Of a DNA stretch of 64,000 nucleotides, positions 19,123 through 27,857 are shown one piece after another. Below the pieces are notes generated by a model. That model was not told the origin of the DNA and did no database searches. It was given only the letters and a program-made list of their open reading frames with translations. This DNA is from WQXF01 sp031552825 (GTDB taxonomy: Bacteria > Bacillota > Clostridia > Christensenellales > Aristaeellaceae), in the NCBI GenBank assembly GCA_031552825.1, contig JAVBMD010000023.1, positions 37,232 to 101,231 of the forward strand. The letters run 5' to 3'. The position numbers and the translations under genes were made by a program. Position 1 is the stretch's first letter; every line of letters starts with the position of its first letter.

Positions 19123-19383
19123 TTATCGAGCCTTGGGTTGATCCTCGATGCATTGCCTGAGCGCCAGCGCCAGTTGCGCGGCGCAAGAGGAGTGTCCTTC
19201 GCAGGTGATCCCTTGCAGCAACGGGATCAGCTCCTCGGGCTTTCTCCCTACGATCAGGGTGGAGAGGGCGCGCAGGTTTCCCTCGCAGCCGTTTTCAAAG
19301 GAACACTGCCGCACCAATCCGTCCTCCACGTCCAAATCGATGCGGGTAGAACAGACCCCGGCGGGGATGTACGTAAGTCGCAT
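19123..19383 (-). CDS. TSCPD domain protein (TIGR03905-like)
   Basis: 86 residues. The small TSCPD domain shows as MRLTYIPAGVCSTRIDLDVEDG, CSFENGCEGNLRALSTLIVGR and LQGITCEGHSSCAAQLALAL, with four spaced cysteines. The same domain ends some class II ribonucleotide reductases and may bind metal. As a stand-alone protein its function is unknown. The ATG at 19383 follows CAAGGAGGCATCCCGCT. First gene of a two-gene leftward operon with the TPR protein. Confidence 0.88.
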   Translation of the reverse strand: MRLTYIPAGVCSTRIDLDVEDGLVRQCSFENGCEGNLRALSTLIVGRKPEELIPLLQGITCEGHSSCAAQLALALRQCIEDQPKAR

Positions 19384-19555
19384 AGCGGGATGCCTCCTTG
19401 TGAACAAAGCGATCGAATCATGCCAAATAAGCAGTATAGATTTCGCCGTTTGCAGGGAAATCCCTGCATGACGGGAAGGGCAGGCACCGCATACCCGCCG
19501 CGCACATAGGATGCAGCAAAACCTCGACCCTTGCGGGCGGAGGGGAGCGAGCGGC

Positions 19556-20419
19556 ATGCGGCTATTTGTATCCGATGCGGGCAACGGCACACTGGGCGTT
19601 TACGACGCGAACACGATGGCGCCGTTAGCGTCCTGCGAAATTCCGGGCGCAGGCGCGCTATGCGCGTGGCGCGGCGGCGTGCTGTGCGCCGCGGAGCAGC
19701 AGGACGCGGTGCTGGAGCTGCGCGCCGATACGCTGGAAACGATGCGCAGCATTCCGGCGGGGCCGGGCATCCGCGTGCTGCGGCCGGGATTGGACGGCGC
19801 CTCGCTGTACGCGTTGGCCGGGGATGCCGATAGCCTGCTCAAGCTGGACATGGCCGAGGGCGCGCTGGCGATGCTGACGCGCGTGGGCGTGCAGCCGCGG
19901 GACTTGGCGGTGGAACCGGGCGGGCGATGGCTGGCGGTGGCCGGGGGCGCTTCCTGTTGCGTACACATTCTGCGCAGCGACACGCTGGCGGCGCAGGCCA
20001 CGGTGGATGTCGGCGGCATCGCGGTGGGCGTGAGCTTTGCGCCGGGCGCGCTGTGGGTGCTCTGCGCCGTGGGGCAGGAGGAGATGGCTTCCAGCCTGCT
20101 GCGCGTGCGCACCGGTAACTGGCGGGTGGAGCGCACGCTGCGCTTGGAGGGCATGCCGGGCGGCTTGATCGGCTTGCCTGACGAGGGCGTGCTGGTCGGT
20201 CTGCTCGACGGCGTGGTGCATGTCGCCAAGCACGGGAAGCGCGCGACTTGGCGCATTCCGCTAGAAGGCGCGCTGCCGGAAAACGCCGTGCGGCAGGGCG
20301 CGTTCACCTGCTGGAGCGATCCGCTGGGCGGGCGCGTGTGGCGCGTGCATGCCGCCAGCGCCTACGCGCAGGCCTGCGAGATCGACGTGGAGGAGCCGGG
20401 CGGCGTGCTCCTGCTTTAA
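19556..20419 (+). CDS. YncE-like beta-propeller protein
   Basis: 287 residues with repeated strand-rich blocks typical of 7-bladed YVTN/lactonase-type propellers (RLFVSDAGNGTLGVYDANT, ALAGDADSLLKLD, LAVAGGASCCVHILRSDTL, and a velvet-like DVGGIAVGVSFAPGALWVL). No signal peptide is seen, so it is predicted cytoplasmic. No active-site motif can be named. ATG at 19556 is preceded by GGAGGGGAGCGAGCGGC. An in-frame ATG at 19511 lacks a ribosome site. It is followed by the YwaF-like membrane gene on the same strand. Confidence 0.7.
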   Translation: MRLFVSDAGNGTLGVYDANTMAPLASCEIPGAGALCAWRGGVLCAAEQQDAVLELRADTLETMRSIPAGPGIRVLRPGLDGASLYALAGDADSLLKLDMAEGALAMLTRVGVQPRDLAVEPGGRWLAVAGGASCCVHILRSDTLAAQATVDVGGIAVGVSFAPGALWVLCAVGQEEMASSLLRVRTGNWRVERTLRLEGMPGGLIGLPDEGVLVGLLDGVVHVAKHGKRATWRIPLEGALPENAVRQGAFTCWSDPLGGRVWRVHAASAYAQACEIDVEEPGGVLLL

Positions 20420-20468
20420 GGAAACACAAGCGAACCGTTGGATAATCCGCCGGTGCTCTGGGGAAAAT

Positions 20469-20487
20469 GCCTCCCGAAAAGGGAGGC
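20469..20487 (+). promoter_or_regulatory. Hairpin that covers the ribosome binding site of the YwaF-like gene
   Basis: Perfect 7-bp stem GCCTCCC / GGGAGGC with a GAAAA loop. The 3' arm is the GGGAGG Shine-Dalgarno sequence of the start at 20495. There is no U-tract, so it is not a normal terminator. Confidence 0.55.
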
Positions 20488-20494
20488 GGGGCGG

Positions 20495-21160
20495 ATGCAA
20501 CTGGCGCAGTTGGCGTGTTGGCTTTGGCTGGGGGCGGCGGCGCTGTGGGCGGTATATACGGGGCGCGTAACGGTGCGGAGCGCGCGCCGCGCGGCGCTGG
20601 CGCTATTGGCGCTTTGCATGAGCGCCACCATCACGCTGACCATTTTGGATCAAAAAGACCTGCTGCGCACGCTGCTCCCGCTGCACCTGTGCAGTCTTTC
20701 GGCGTTCATGACGCTGTATCTCTTGGCCACGGGAAACGTGGCTTGTTTTCATTTTTGTTGGTACTTGGGGATGCCGGGCGCGGTGCTCGCGCTGATTTTT
20801 CCGGCGGTGGAGGGTTCGAACTGGCCGGGCCTGATGACCACCGCCTTCATGCTGACCCACGCGCTGGTGGCGCTCGCGCCGCTGCTGCTGTTGGCCGGAG
20901 GGCAAAGGCCGGATCCAAGGGCTGCCGGGCCGGTGCTTCTGGCGGGCAACGCTTTCTTTCTCCTCGTGTATATCATCGACCGATGGCTGAATGCCAATTA
21001 CATGTTCCTGCTATGGGCGCCGGCGGACACGCCGCTGGCGTGGATGGAGCGGCTGGGGCGCTTGGGTTACTTTGCCTGCCTGGAGTTGTGCGCGGTGCTG
21101 GTGGTGTGGGGGATGCGCGGTTTGGCGCGGCTCACGCGCCGACGGCGTGCCGCCGCTTAG
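20495..21160 (+). CDS. YwaF-like (TIGR02206 family) integral membrane protein
   Basis: 221 residues with about seven transmembrane helices. The family hallmark LLPLHLCSLSAFMTLYLLATGN and the later DRWLNANYMFLLWAP segment are present. Members are widespread in Bacillota and have no agreed function. The ATG at 20495 sits behind GGGAGGCGGGGCGG, which is itself in a hairpin. A TTG at 20438 is less likely. The stop overlaps that of the convergent DUF4364 gene by three bases. Confidence 0.85.
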   Translation: MQLAQLACWLWLGAAALWAVYTGRVTVRSARRAALALLALCMSATITLTILDQKDLLRTLLPLHLCSLSAFMTLYLLATGNVACFHFCWYLGMPGAVLALIFPAVEGSNWPGLMTTAFMLTHALVALAPLLLLAGGQRPDPRAAGPVLLAGNAFFLLVYIIDRWLNANYMFLLWAPADTPLAWMERLGRLGYFACLELCAVLVVWGMRGLARLTRRRRAAA

Positions 21161-21684
21161 CCTTCCTCGCCCAGCGTGCGCATCATGTGCGCATACAGCT
21201 CGCTGGCGAGGGCGGGCCAACGGGCACAGAACCGTGCGGCCTGCTCCCGCGTAGGCAGGTTGAGCGTCATATCCAGCAGCGGCAGCTCGCCCTCCATCAG
21301 CTTCATGCGCACTTGGTATTCGCCGCTCGCCGTGGTTTCCCAATCGGCAAGCACCTGCTTTTCCTCGCGAAAGCGGCGCTTCCAGATCGGCGCGGCCTCA
21401 TCGACGAGCGCGATGCGGGAACGGGGGATGCGCCGCTGAAACAGCTTGAGCGTTTCGTAGCCTTGCGTGGAGGGGGCATACAGCGCGCCCAGTTCGTGGG
21501 GCAGCTTGCGCAATAGCCCCATTTCATCGAGCTCCGCTGTGGCCAGCTGCAGCGCGATATAGTCCATCAGCTCATTTTCCACCATAAAGCGCAGCAGTTG
21601 CAGCGCGGTAGTCGGCCCCAGCTGATCCAGCGCATAGAGCGCGACCAACTTTTGCTCGGTCATGGTGGGTTGTCGGATCGACAT
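21157..21684 (-). CDS. DUF4364 family winged-helix-like protein
   Basis: 175 residues. It opens with TEQKLVALYALDQLGPTTALQLLRFMVENELMDY, the start of DUF4364 proteins, which looks like a winged-helix domain of the PadR/MarR sort. A C-terminal region follows with REEKQVLADWETTASGEYQVRMKLMEGELPLLDMTL. Probably a DNA-binding regulator of unknown targets. The ATG at 21684 follows CGGAGGTGCCCC. Confidence 0.85.
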   Translation of the reverse strand: MSIRQPTMTEQKLVALYALDQLGPTTALQLLRFMVENELMDYIALQLATAELDEMGLLRKLPHELGALYAPSTQGYETLKLFQRRIPRSRIALVDEAAPIWKRRFREEKQVLADWETTASGEYQVRMKLMEGELPLLDMTLNLPTREQAARFCARWPALASELYAHMMRTLGEEG

Positions 21685-21718
21685 GGGGCACCTCCGTGAA
21701 AACAAAATCGATCTGAAA

Positions 21719-21748
21719 ACGCTGCCAAACAACGGCGTTTGGCAGCGT
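21719..21748 (-). terminator. Terminator of the HPr-like gene
   Basis: 12-bp stem (ACGCTGCCAAAC with GTTTGGCAGCGT) and a six-base loop. On the minus strand GTTTTC follows. It separates the HPr-like gene from DUF4364. Confidence 0.75.
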
Positions 21749-21791
21749 CATGCTTTTGTGTTTTGGCCTAGGAAGGCTCGCGCGGGCACGA

Positions 21792-22019
21792 TTATGCCAA
21801 GAACGGCTTCACATCGGCCAACAGATCGGCGCACTCGTCGGCGTAGATTTCCATCGTGATCGGCTTGGACAGATCCAAGCTCATGATTCCCAGAATGGAC
21901 TTGGCATCTACCACATAGCGGCCTGCGCGCAGGTCGATATCGTACGGATACTTGTTGACAACGTTCACAAAAGCCTTTACGTTTTCCGCGATGGGCATCT
22001 GGATGTTTACGGTTTTCAT
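21792..22019 (-). CDS. HPr-like protein lacking the phosphorylatable histidine
   Basis: 75 residues of the HPr fold. The KSILGIMSLDLSKPITMEIY segment aligns with the region around regulatory Ser46 of HPr (KSIMGVMSL), so the serine and its surroundings are kept. The expected GLHARPA active-site loop is replaced by IAENVKA, so His15 is missing and it cannot carry phosphate in the usual PTS way. A Crh-like regulatory role is possible, but not shown. The ATG at 22019 follows GAGGAGGATAACCG. It has its own terminator. Confidence 0.85.
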   Translation of the reverse strand: MKTVNIQMPIAENVKAFVNVVNKYPYDIDLRAGRYVVDAKSILGIMSLDLSKPITMEIYADECADLLADVKPFLA

Positions 22020-22130
22020 CGGTTATCCTCCTCATCCTTATTCCTCCTTATTATACGCCCGATGCCTTGGAAAAACAAGGGGTAGAAAAGCTTCGCGCAA
22101 AATCCATAGAAAAATCCCGGCAGGTTTTGC

Positions 22131-22158
22131 TTGATTTTTTTGCGATTTCATGTATAAT
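22131..22158 (+). promoter_or_regulatory. Promoter for tRNA-Val
   Basis: TTGATT (22131-22136) and a consensus TATAAT (22153-22158), spacer 16 bp, ending 15 bases before the tRNA. Confidence 0.65.
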
Positions 22159-22173
22159 AGGTTTCGTCGCTTT

Positions 22174-22250
22174 GGGTTCATAGCTCAGCTGGTTAGAGCG
22201 CTACGTTGACATCGTAGAGGTCGTAGGTTCGAGTCCTATTGAACCCACCA
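22174..22250 (+). tRNA. tRNA-Val (GAC anticodon)
   Basis: 77 nt including an encoded CCA end. The acceptor stem GGGTTCA/TGAACCC pairs perfectly. The D-arm is AGCTCAGCTGGTTAGAGCG. The anticodon stem CTACG/CGTAG encloses loop TTGACAT with anticodon GAC, reading GUC valine codons. The T-arm contains GGTTCGAGTCC. The acceptor end ACCA agrees with the TGGT of the valS T-box at 10895. Confidence 0.97.
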
Positions 22251-22282
22251 CATTCGAAGCCCCGCGCTTTGATGCTGCAAAG

Positions 22283-22312
22283 CCGCCCGTAATACGGCGG
22301 TTTTGTTGTTTT
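22283..22312 (+). terminator. Terminator after tRNA-Val
   Basis: CCGCC/GGCGG stem with an 8-base loop followed by TTTTGTTGTTTTTG. Confidence 0.65.
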
Positions 22313-22369
22313 TGTTCGTCAAAGAATCGATGAATCCGGCATGATGCGGAGAACTGGAGGGGAATTGCT

Positions 22370-23017
22370 GTGGACAAATACGCTTATCTGCAAGAGTTGT
22401 GGGATTACCTATGCATGGAGCATCCGCTGCAGCACGCGGATGTCATCATCGGCTTTGGCAGCCACGATACGACCATCGCCCGCCGCGCCGCCGAGCTCTA
22501 TAAAGCCGGATGGGCGCCGCTGATTCTGTTTTCGGGGTATCTGGGCAAGGGGACGCTGGGGGTCTTCGACAAGCCGGAGGCCGAGCTCTTTGCGGAAATC
22601 GCCGTGCGGGAAGGCGTACCGCCGGAAGCCATTCTGATCGAAAACAAATCCACAAACACCGGTGAAAATATTCACTTTTCGCGGAGTATATTGGAAAGCA
22701 GGGGGATGCATCCGCAGCGGATCATCGCCGTACACAAGCCTTACATGACCCGGCGGGTGTGGGCGGCGCTTCGGAAGCAATGGCCGGAGGTGGAGGTTCT
22801 CGTGGCACCGGGCAATCCGCCGCTGGCGGCCTATATGGCCGAAATGCTGGCGGCCGGCGTGGAGGAGCGCGAAATTATCGACAGCTTAGTGGGCGACTTT
22901 CAGAGAATGGACGCGTTCGCCAAGCAGGGCTACCAAATCCCGCAGGAGATTCCGCCGCGCGCCTTGGCTGCCTACGAGGCGCTCATAAAACTTGGATATG
23001 ATAAATACGTGGTATGA
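22370..23017 (+). CDS. YdcF/DUF218-family protein
   Basis: 215 residues. A core strand ADVIIGFGSHDT, then APLILFSGYLGKG, EAILIENKSTNTGENI and RIIAVHKPYMTRR match the ElyC/SanA/YdcF family. Some members of that family act on envelope polymers and some bind SAM. No membrane anchor is visible, so it is probably cytosolic. GTG start at 22370 behind GGAGGGGAATTGCT. Ends with its own perfect terminator at 23037-23077. Substrate unknown. Confidence 0.85.
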   Translation: MDKYAYLQELWDYLCMEHPLQHADVIIGFGSHDTTIARRAAELYKAGWAPLILFSGYLGKGTLGVFDKPEAELFAEIAVREGVPPEAILIENKSTNTGENIHFSRSILESRGMHPQRIIAVHKPYMTRRVWAALRKQWPEVEVLVAPGNPPLAAYMAEMLAAGVEEREIIDSLVGDFQRMDAFAKQGYQIPQEIPPRALAAYEALIKLGYDKYVV

Positions 23018-23036
23018 TGCGCGCACAGAGCCGCAG

Positions 23037-23077
23037 AAAATCCAGCGCCGGGGTTCCCATCGGCGGCGCTGGATTTT
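23037..23077. terminator. Terminator after the YdcF-like gene
   Basis: 14-bp perfect stem (AAAATCCAGCGCCG with CGGCGCTGGATTTT) followed by ATTTG. Confidence 0.8.
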
Positions 23078-23099
23078 ATTTGAAAAGTCGCGCAAAAAT

Positions 23100-23129
23100 T
23101 TGACGAATCCTACCGCCTTCGTATATAAT
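23100..23129 (+). promoter_or_regulatory. Promoter for prfC-typA
   Basis: TTGACG (23100-23105), an 18-bp spacer and TATAAT (23124-23129), 45 bp before the prfC start. Confidence 0.65.
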
Positions 23130-23174
23130 AAACCGTTTGCCGCCCATGCTAGCGGGCGGCTGGGGAGGGGCATC

Positions 23175-24803
23175 ATGCAGCAGCAAACCACCGAGCAGCG
23201 GAGCACGGCGCAGGAGATCCAGCGCCGCAGAACCTTTGCCATCATTTCGCACCCCGACGCGGGCAAAACCACGCTCACCGAGAAGCTGCTGCTCTATGGC
23301 GGGGCGATCCGGCAGGCCGGGTCCGTCAAGGCGCGCAAGGCCGAGCGCCACGCCACCAGCGACTGGATGGAGATCGAGAAGCAGCGCGGCATCTCGGTCA
23401 CTTCCTCGGCGATGCAGTTTGAGTTTCACGATTATCATATCAACATTCTCGATACGCCCGGGCATCAGGATTTCTCCGAGGATACCTACCGCGTGCTGGT
23501 GGCCGCCGATAGCGCCGTCATGCTCATCGACGCCGCCAAGGGCGTGGAGGAGCAGACCATCAAGCTCTTTAAAGTTTGCCGCTTGCGCAACATTCCGATC
23601 TTCACCTTCGTCAACAAGATGGATCGCGCGGGCAAGGATCCGTTCTCGCTGATGGAGGAGCTGGAGCAGGTGCTGGGCATCCGCGCCTGCCCGGTGGATT
23701 GGCCGATCGGCACCGACGGCGATTTTCGCGGCGTGTATCACCGCGACGCGCGGGCGGTGGAGCTGTACGAGTCCGGCGATCACGGCAAGAGCAAGGTGCA
23801 AAAGCGCGTGATCCTGCTGGACGATCCGGCGCTGGCTGACGTGCTGGGCGAGCCGTATTACAGCCGCTTGCTCAACGAGATCGAGCTGCTGGACGTGGCG
23901 GGCGATGCATTCGATCTGGACAAGGTGCGCGGCGGCGAACTGACGCCGATGTTCTTCGGCTCGGCCATCACCAACTTCGGCGTGGAGCCGTTTCTGACGC
24001 GCTTTCTCGAATATACGCAGCCACCGCTTTCGCGCCACACCGACGCGGGCGAGATCGGCCCCGAGTACCCGCACTTCACCGGCTTCATCTTCAAGATTCA
24101 GGCCAACATGAACCCCGCGCACCGTGACCGGCTGGCCTTCCTGCGCATCGTGTCCGGCGTGTTTGAAAAGGGCATGTCGGTGTACCACAGTCGGCAGGGC
24201 AAGGAGATCCAGCTCAAGCAGCCGCAGCAGTTTATGGCCGACGAGCGCGAGATCGTGGAACGCGCCTATCCCGGCGACATCATCGGCCTGTTCGATCCCG
24301 GCATCTTCGGGCTGGGCGACACGCTCTCCACCGGGCCGCGCGTGCAATTCGAGGGCATCCCGGTGTTCGCGCCGGAGTACTTCGCCCGCGTCAGCAGCGT
24401 CGACAGCATGAAGCGCAAGCAGTTCGTCAAGGGCGTGCTACAGCTCTCCGAGGAGGGCGCGATCCAAACCTTCAAGCGCCCCGGCATCGGCTTTGAGGAG
24501 CTGATCGTCGGCGTGGTGGGCGTGCTGCAGTTTGACGTGCTGGAGCATCGCCTGCGCGGCGAATATGGCGCCGAGATCCGCCGCGAACCGCTGGGCTTCC
24601 GCTACGTGCGCTGGGTGGCCAAGACGCCGAAGCCTGTGGCGCAGCTCAAGCTGACCTCCACCACCGCCCCGGCGGTGGATCGTGCCGAGCGCGACGTGCT
24701 GCTGTTTGAAAACGAGTGGTCGATCCGCTGGGCGCTGGACAACAACCCCGGCCTGGAGCTGACCGACACCGCGGCGCGCGCTGACGCCGCCGAACAAGCA
24801 TAA
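23175..24803 (+). CDS. prfC: Peptide chain release factor 3
   Basis: Translational GTPase of 542 residues that recycles RF1/RF2 from the ribosome after peptide release. G1 is SHPDAGKTTL, G2 lies around ISVTSS, G3 is DTPGHQDF and G4 is NKMD. The family-specific SVKARKAERHATSDWMEIE follows G1, and later FIFKIQANMNPAHRDRLAFLRI. The ATG at 23175 follows GGGGAGGGGCATC. The reading frame continues upstream to 22992, but that part contains the promoter. It precedes typA by 45 bases. Confidence 0.96.
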   Translation: MQQQTTEQRSTAQEIQRRRTFAIISHPDAGKTTLTEKLLLYGGAIRQAGSVKARKAERHATSDWMEIEKQRGISVTSSAMQFEFHDYHINILDTPGHQDFSEDTYRVLVAADSAVMLIDAAKGVEEQTIKLFKVCRLRNIPIFTFVNKMDRAGKDPFSLMEELEQVLGIRACPVDWPIGTDGDFRGVYHRDARAVELYESGDHGKSKVQKRVILLDDPALADVLGEPYYSRLLNEIELLDVAGDAFDLDKVRGGELTPMFFGSAITNFGVEPFLTRFLEYTQPPLSRHTDAGEIGPEYPHFTGFIFKIQANMNPAHRDRLAFLRIVSGVFEKGMSVYHSRQGKEIQLKQPQQFMADEREIVERAYPGDIIGLFDPGIFGLGDTLSTGPRVQFEGIPVFAPEYFARVSSVDSMKRKQFVKGVLQLSEEGAIQTFKRPGIGFEELIVGVVGVLQFDVLEHRLRGEYGAEIRREPLGFRYVRWVAKTPKPVAQLKLTSTTAPAVDRAERDVLLFENEWSIRWALDNNPGLELTDTAARADAAEQA

Positions 24804-24848
24804 TCATCAGACGAGACCGTCAGACAACAATAGAAAGAGGGAAACCAT

Positions 24849-26687
24849 TTGCAGATCACCCGTGAAAACATCCGCAACATTGCCATCATCGCCCACGTAG
24901 ACCACGGCAAGACCACGCTGGTCGACGAATTGCTCAAGCAGGGCGGTGTGTTTCGAGAAAACCAGCACACCGAAGAGCGCATGATGGACTCGGGCGATCT
25001 GGAGCGCGAGCGCGGCATTACCATCCTAGCAAAGAATACCGCCGTACACTATGGCGACACCAAGATCAATATCGTCGACACCCCCGGCCACGCCGACTTT
25101 TCCGGCGAGGTGGAGCGCGTGCTCAAGATGGTGGACGGCGTGCTGCTGCTGGTCGATTCCTTTGAAGGGCCGATGCCGCAGACCCGCTTCGTGCTGCGCA
25201 AGGCGCTGGAGCTCAAGCATCCGGTGCTGATCGTCATCAACAAGGTCGACCGGCCCGACGCCCGCTGCGAGGAGGTCATCAACGAGATCCTCGATCTGCT
25301 GATCGACCTAGAGGCCGACGAAACCCAGCTCGAGCATCCGATCATCTACACCTCCGCGCGGCAAGGCACCGCCACGCTGGATATGTCCCAGCCCAACGCC
25401 GATATGCGCCCACTGTTCGACGCGATTTTAAAGTACATCCCCGCGCCGCAGGGCGACCCGGAGGCGCCGCTGCAGGTGCTGGTTTCCACGATCGACTATA
25501 GCGAATACGTTGGGCGCATCGGCATCGGCCGCGTCGCGCGCGGCGTGATCCGCAGCGGCATGACGGCGGTGCGCGCCACCTACGGCGAGGAGAAGGTGTC
25601 CCAGCCCATCCGCCTGTCCGGCTTGTTCTGCTTCGACGGCCTCAAGCGCGTGCCGGTGGAGGAGGTCTCCATGGGCGACATCGTGGCGCTGACCGGCATC
25701 GAGGACATCATGATCGGCGATACGGTATGCGATCCTGCCACGCCGGAGCCGCTGCCCTTCGTCAAGATCTCCGAGCCGACGGTGCAGATGACCTTCTCGG
25801 TCAACGACAGCCCCTTCGCCGGGCGCGAGGGCACCTACGTCACCAGCCGCCACCTGCGCGCGCGGCTGATGAAGGAGCTGCAAACCGACGTCTCCCTGCG
25901 CGTCGCCGATACCGAGACCACCGATTCCTTCGTGGTATCGGGGCGCGGCGAGCTGCACCTGTCGATCCTCATCGAGAACATGCGGCGGCAGGGCTATGAG
26001 TTTCAAGTATCCAAGCCCGAGGCGCTGCTCAAGGAGATCGACGGCGTGCGCTGCGAGCCCATCGAGCGCATGATCGCCGACGTACCCTCGGCCTACGCTG
26101 GCGCGGTGATCGAGAAGATCGGCCGTCGCCGCGGCGTGCTGCGCGAGATGCACGGCTCCGACCGCGTGCGGCTGGAGTTCAGCGTGCCTTCGCGCGGGCT
26201 GTTCGGCTACCGCCCGGAGTTTATGACCGATACGCGCGGCGAGGGCATCATGTCGGCGGTGTTCGAGGGATACGAGCCCTTTAAGGGCGATATCCCGCAC
26301 CGTTCCCAGGGCGCGCTGGTCAGCTATGAAACCGGCGAGGCTATTCTGTACGGCCTCTACTACGCGCAGGATCGCGGCACGCTGTTCTACGGCCCGGGCA
26401 CGCCGGTGTACACCGGCATGATCGTCGGCCAGAACGCCCGCAGCGGCGATATCGACGTCAACGTGTGCAAGAAGAAGCACCTCACCTCCATCCGCAATTC
26501 CGCGGGCGCCGAGGACTCGATGAAGCTGGTATCGATGCGCGCGCTGACGTTGGAGGAGTGCCTTGAGTTCATCGACGACGATGAGTTGCTGGAGATCACG
26601 CCCAAGTCGCTGCGCATGCGCAAGCGCGTGCTGAGCACCGACCTGCGCAAGAAGCTGGAGAGCCGCAAAAAGCAGGGCGATGCGTAA
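24849..26687 (+). CDS. typA: Ribosome-associated GTPase TypA/BipA
   Basis: Translational GTPase of 612 residues, important for ribosome assembly and growth at low temperature or under stress. G1 is AHVDHGKTTL, G3 is DTPGHADF, G4 is NKVD. The C-terminal TypA-specific region includes GRGELHLSILIENMRRQGYEF and the carboxyl segment ending KKHLTSIRNSAGAED. The TTG start at 24849 follows AGAGGGAAACCAT. Probably co-transcribed with prfC. Terminated at 26712-26742. Confidence 0.96.
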   Translation: MQITRENIRNIAIIAHVDHGKTTLVDELLKQGGVFRENQHTEERMMDSGDLERERGITILAKNTAVHYGDTKINIVDTPGHADFSGEVERVLKMVDGVLLLVDSFEGPMPQTRFVLRKALELKHPVLIVINKVDRPDARCEEVINEILDLLIDLEADETQLEHPIIYTSARQGTATLDMSQPNADMRPLFDAILKYIPAPQGDPEAPLQVLVSTIDYSEYVGRIGIGRVARGVIRSGMTAVRATYGEEKVSQPIRLSGLFCFDGLKRVPVEEVSMGDIVALTGIEDIMIGDTVCDPATPEPLPFVKISEPTVQMTFSVNDSPFAGREGTYVTSRHLRARLMKELQTDVSLRVADTETTDSFVVSGRGELHLSILIENMRRQGYEFQVSKPEALLKEIDGVRCEPIERMIADVPSAYAGAVIEKIGRRRGVLREMHGSDRVRLEFSVPSRGLFGYRPEFMTDTRGEGIMSAVFEGYEPFKGDIPHRSQGALVSYETGEAILYGLYYAQDRGTLFYGPGTPVYTGMIVGQNARSGDIDVNVCKKKHLTSIRNSAGAEDSMKLVSMRALTLEECLEFIDDDELLEITPKSLRMRKRVLSTDLRKKLESRKKQGDA

Positions 26688-26711
26688 GCTACCCCCTCAA
26701 TTGATAAAGCA

Positions 26712-26742
26712 AAAGCCGGGCAGTGCATCCTGCCCGGCTTTA
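26712..26742. terminator. Bidirectional terminator between typA and the GGDEF gene
   Basis: Perfect 11-bp stem AAAGCCGGGCA/TGCCCGGCTTT with an 8-base loop between two convergent genes. Confidence 0.85.
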
Positions 26743-26751
26743 TGCTGTCCC

Positions 26752-27702
26752 TCACATCTCCGGCGGCTCTACCTCGTACATACGGTAGCAGTTGCGGCCG
26801 CTGTTCTTGGCGGCGTAGAGCGCTAAATCGCTGCGCGCGATGATCTGCTCATAGCTGGTATCCTCCGGCAGGCGTTGGCTGAAGCCGATGCTCAGCGTCA
26901 ATGACACCTGAATGTCGCCGGTGCAGGCGATCGGCGTTTTGCGCACGTGCTCCAGAATGCGCTCGCATACCTTGCCCGCGACAAAGGTGCCGGTGCCGGG
27001 CAGCACGATGATAAACTCCTCGCCGCCGTAACGGGCGAAGAAATCCTCCTGCCGGGTTTGTGTTTGGATGCGGCGCGCCACCTCGATGAGCACCTCGTCG
27101 CCGATGCCGTGGCCATAGGTATCGTTGACCGACTTGAAGCGGTCGATGTCCAGCATCAGCACGCACATCTCGGTATCGTCCTTCACCGAGGCTTCGAAGC
27201 AGGTCGACAGGAACCGGCTCAGCGCCAAGCGGTTGGGGATCTTGGTCAGCGTATCGATGTTGGCGAGGTTGACCAGCTGCGTGGTGGTCTCGATCAGGCT
27301 TTGGGTCATTTCGTTGAAGGTTTCGGAAAACTCGCCGAGCAGGTTGGCGTTCTGCGTAAAATCGCCCTCGGCGATGCGCTTGGCCTGCCAAGTGAGGTGC
27401 TGTAAATTGCTTTGCACTGCTTTTAGATTGGAAAGCACAAAACCGCGGCCAGGCACCGCATGATCCAGCTTGCCCCGGCGCAGCATCATGCTCATCTCGC
27501 GCAATGCGAGGATCTGCGCGCAGGCATCCTGAAACTTGGGGAGATCTGTAATGTTCTTGGGCAGGGAAACGGGCTCCGGCGGATTGGTTTTTACTAGCAG
27601 GCCATGCAAATAATCCAGCAGTAAACCGATTTCGGTCTGCTGTGCGAGGGGAAGCCCCTTTTCCTCATTGAGCATAGGCACACTCGCTTCCTGCTTTCGC
27701 AT
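26752..27702 (-). CDS. Soluble HAMP-GGDEF diguanylate cyclase
   Basis: 316 residues. A helical N-terminal region is followed by a HAMP-like segment (LKAVQSNLQHLTWQAKRIAEGDF...FNEMTQSL, about 95-140). The GGDEF domain follows with NIDTLTKIPNRLAL, LDIDRFKSVNDTYGH and RYGGEEF. GGEEF is an active-type signature, and RQED five residues upstream fits the inhibitory I-site RxxD. No transmembrane segment is visible, unusual for a HAMP protein. It would make c-di-GMP from two GTP. The ATG at 27702 has a weak ribosome site. The ATG ten codons later is an alternative. Confidence 0.88.
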   Translation of the reverse strand: MRKQEASVPMLNEEKGLPLAQQTEIGLLLDYLHGLLVKTNPPEPVSLPKNITDLPKFQDACAQILALREMSMMLRRGKLDHAVPGRGFVLSNLKAVQSNLQHLTWQAKRIAEGDFTQNANLLGEFSETFNEMTQSLIETTTQLVNLANIDTLTKIPNRLALSRFLSTCFEASVKDDTEMCVLMLDIDRFKSVNDTYGHGIGDEVLIEVARRIQTQTRQEDFFARYGGEEFIIVLPGTGTFVAGKVCERILEHVRKTPIACTGDIQVSLTLSIGFSQRLPEDTSYEQIIARSDLALYAAKNSGRNCYRMYEVEPPEM

Positions 27703-27857
27703 TTACCTAGGTTGTGCCAATTATAAACAATTAAAGCGCTTGGATCAAGTGCTATTGGATGATCTTTCGGTGTTATGGAGGGAATGTTTTCTAATGGGGG
27801 TTGGCGCATGGCGGGGGGAGCCCATCTTTGGGTCTGTTCACCGGCGGGCGCACATGG

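Noticed and set aside
22992..23174. N-terminal extension of prfC
   Set aside because: This stretch contains a terminator and the promoter. The ATG at 23175 has a ribosome site and starts at the normal position.
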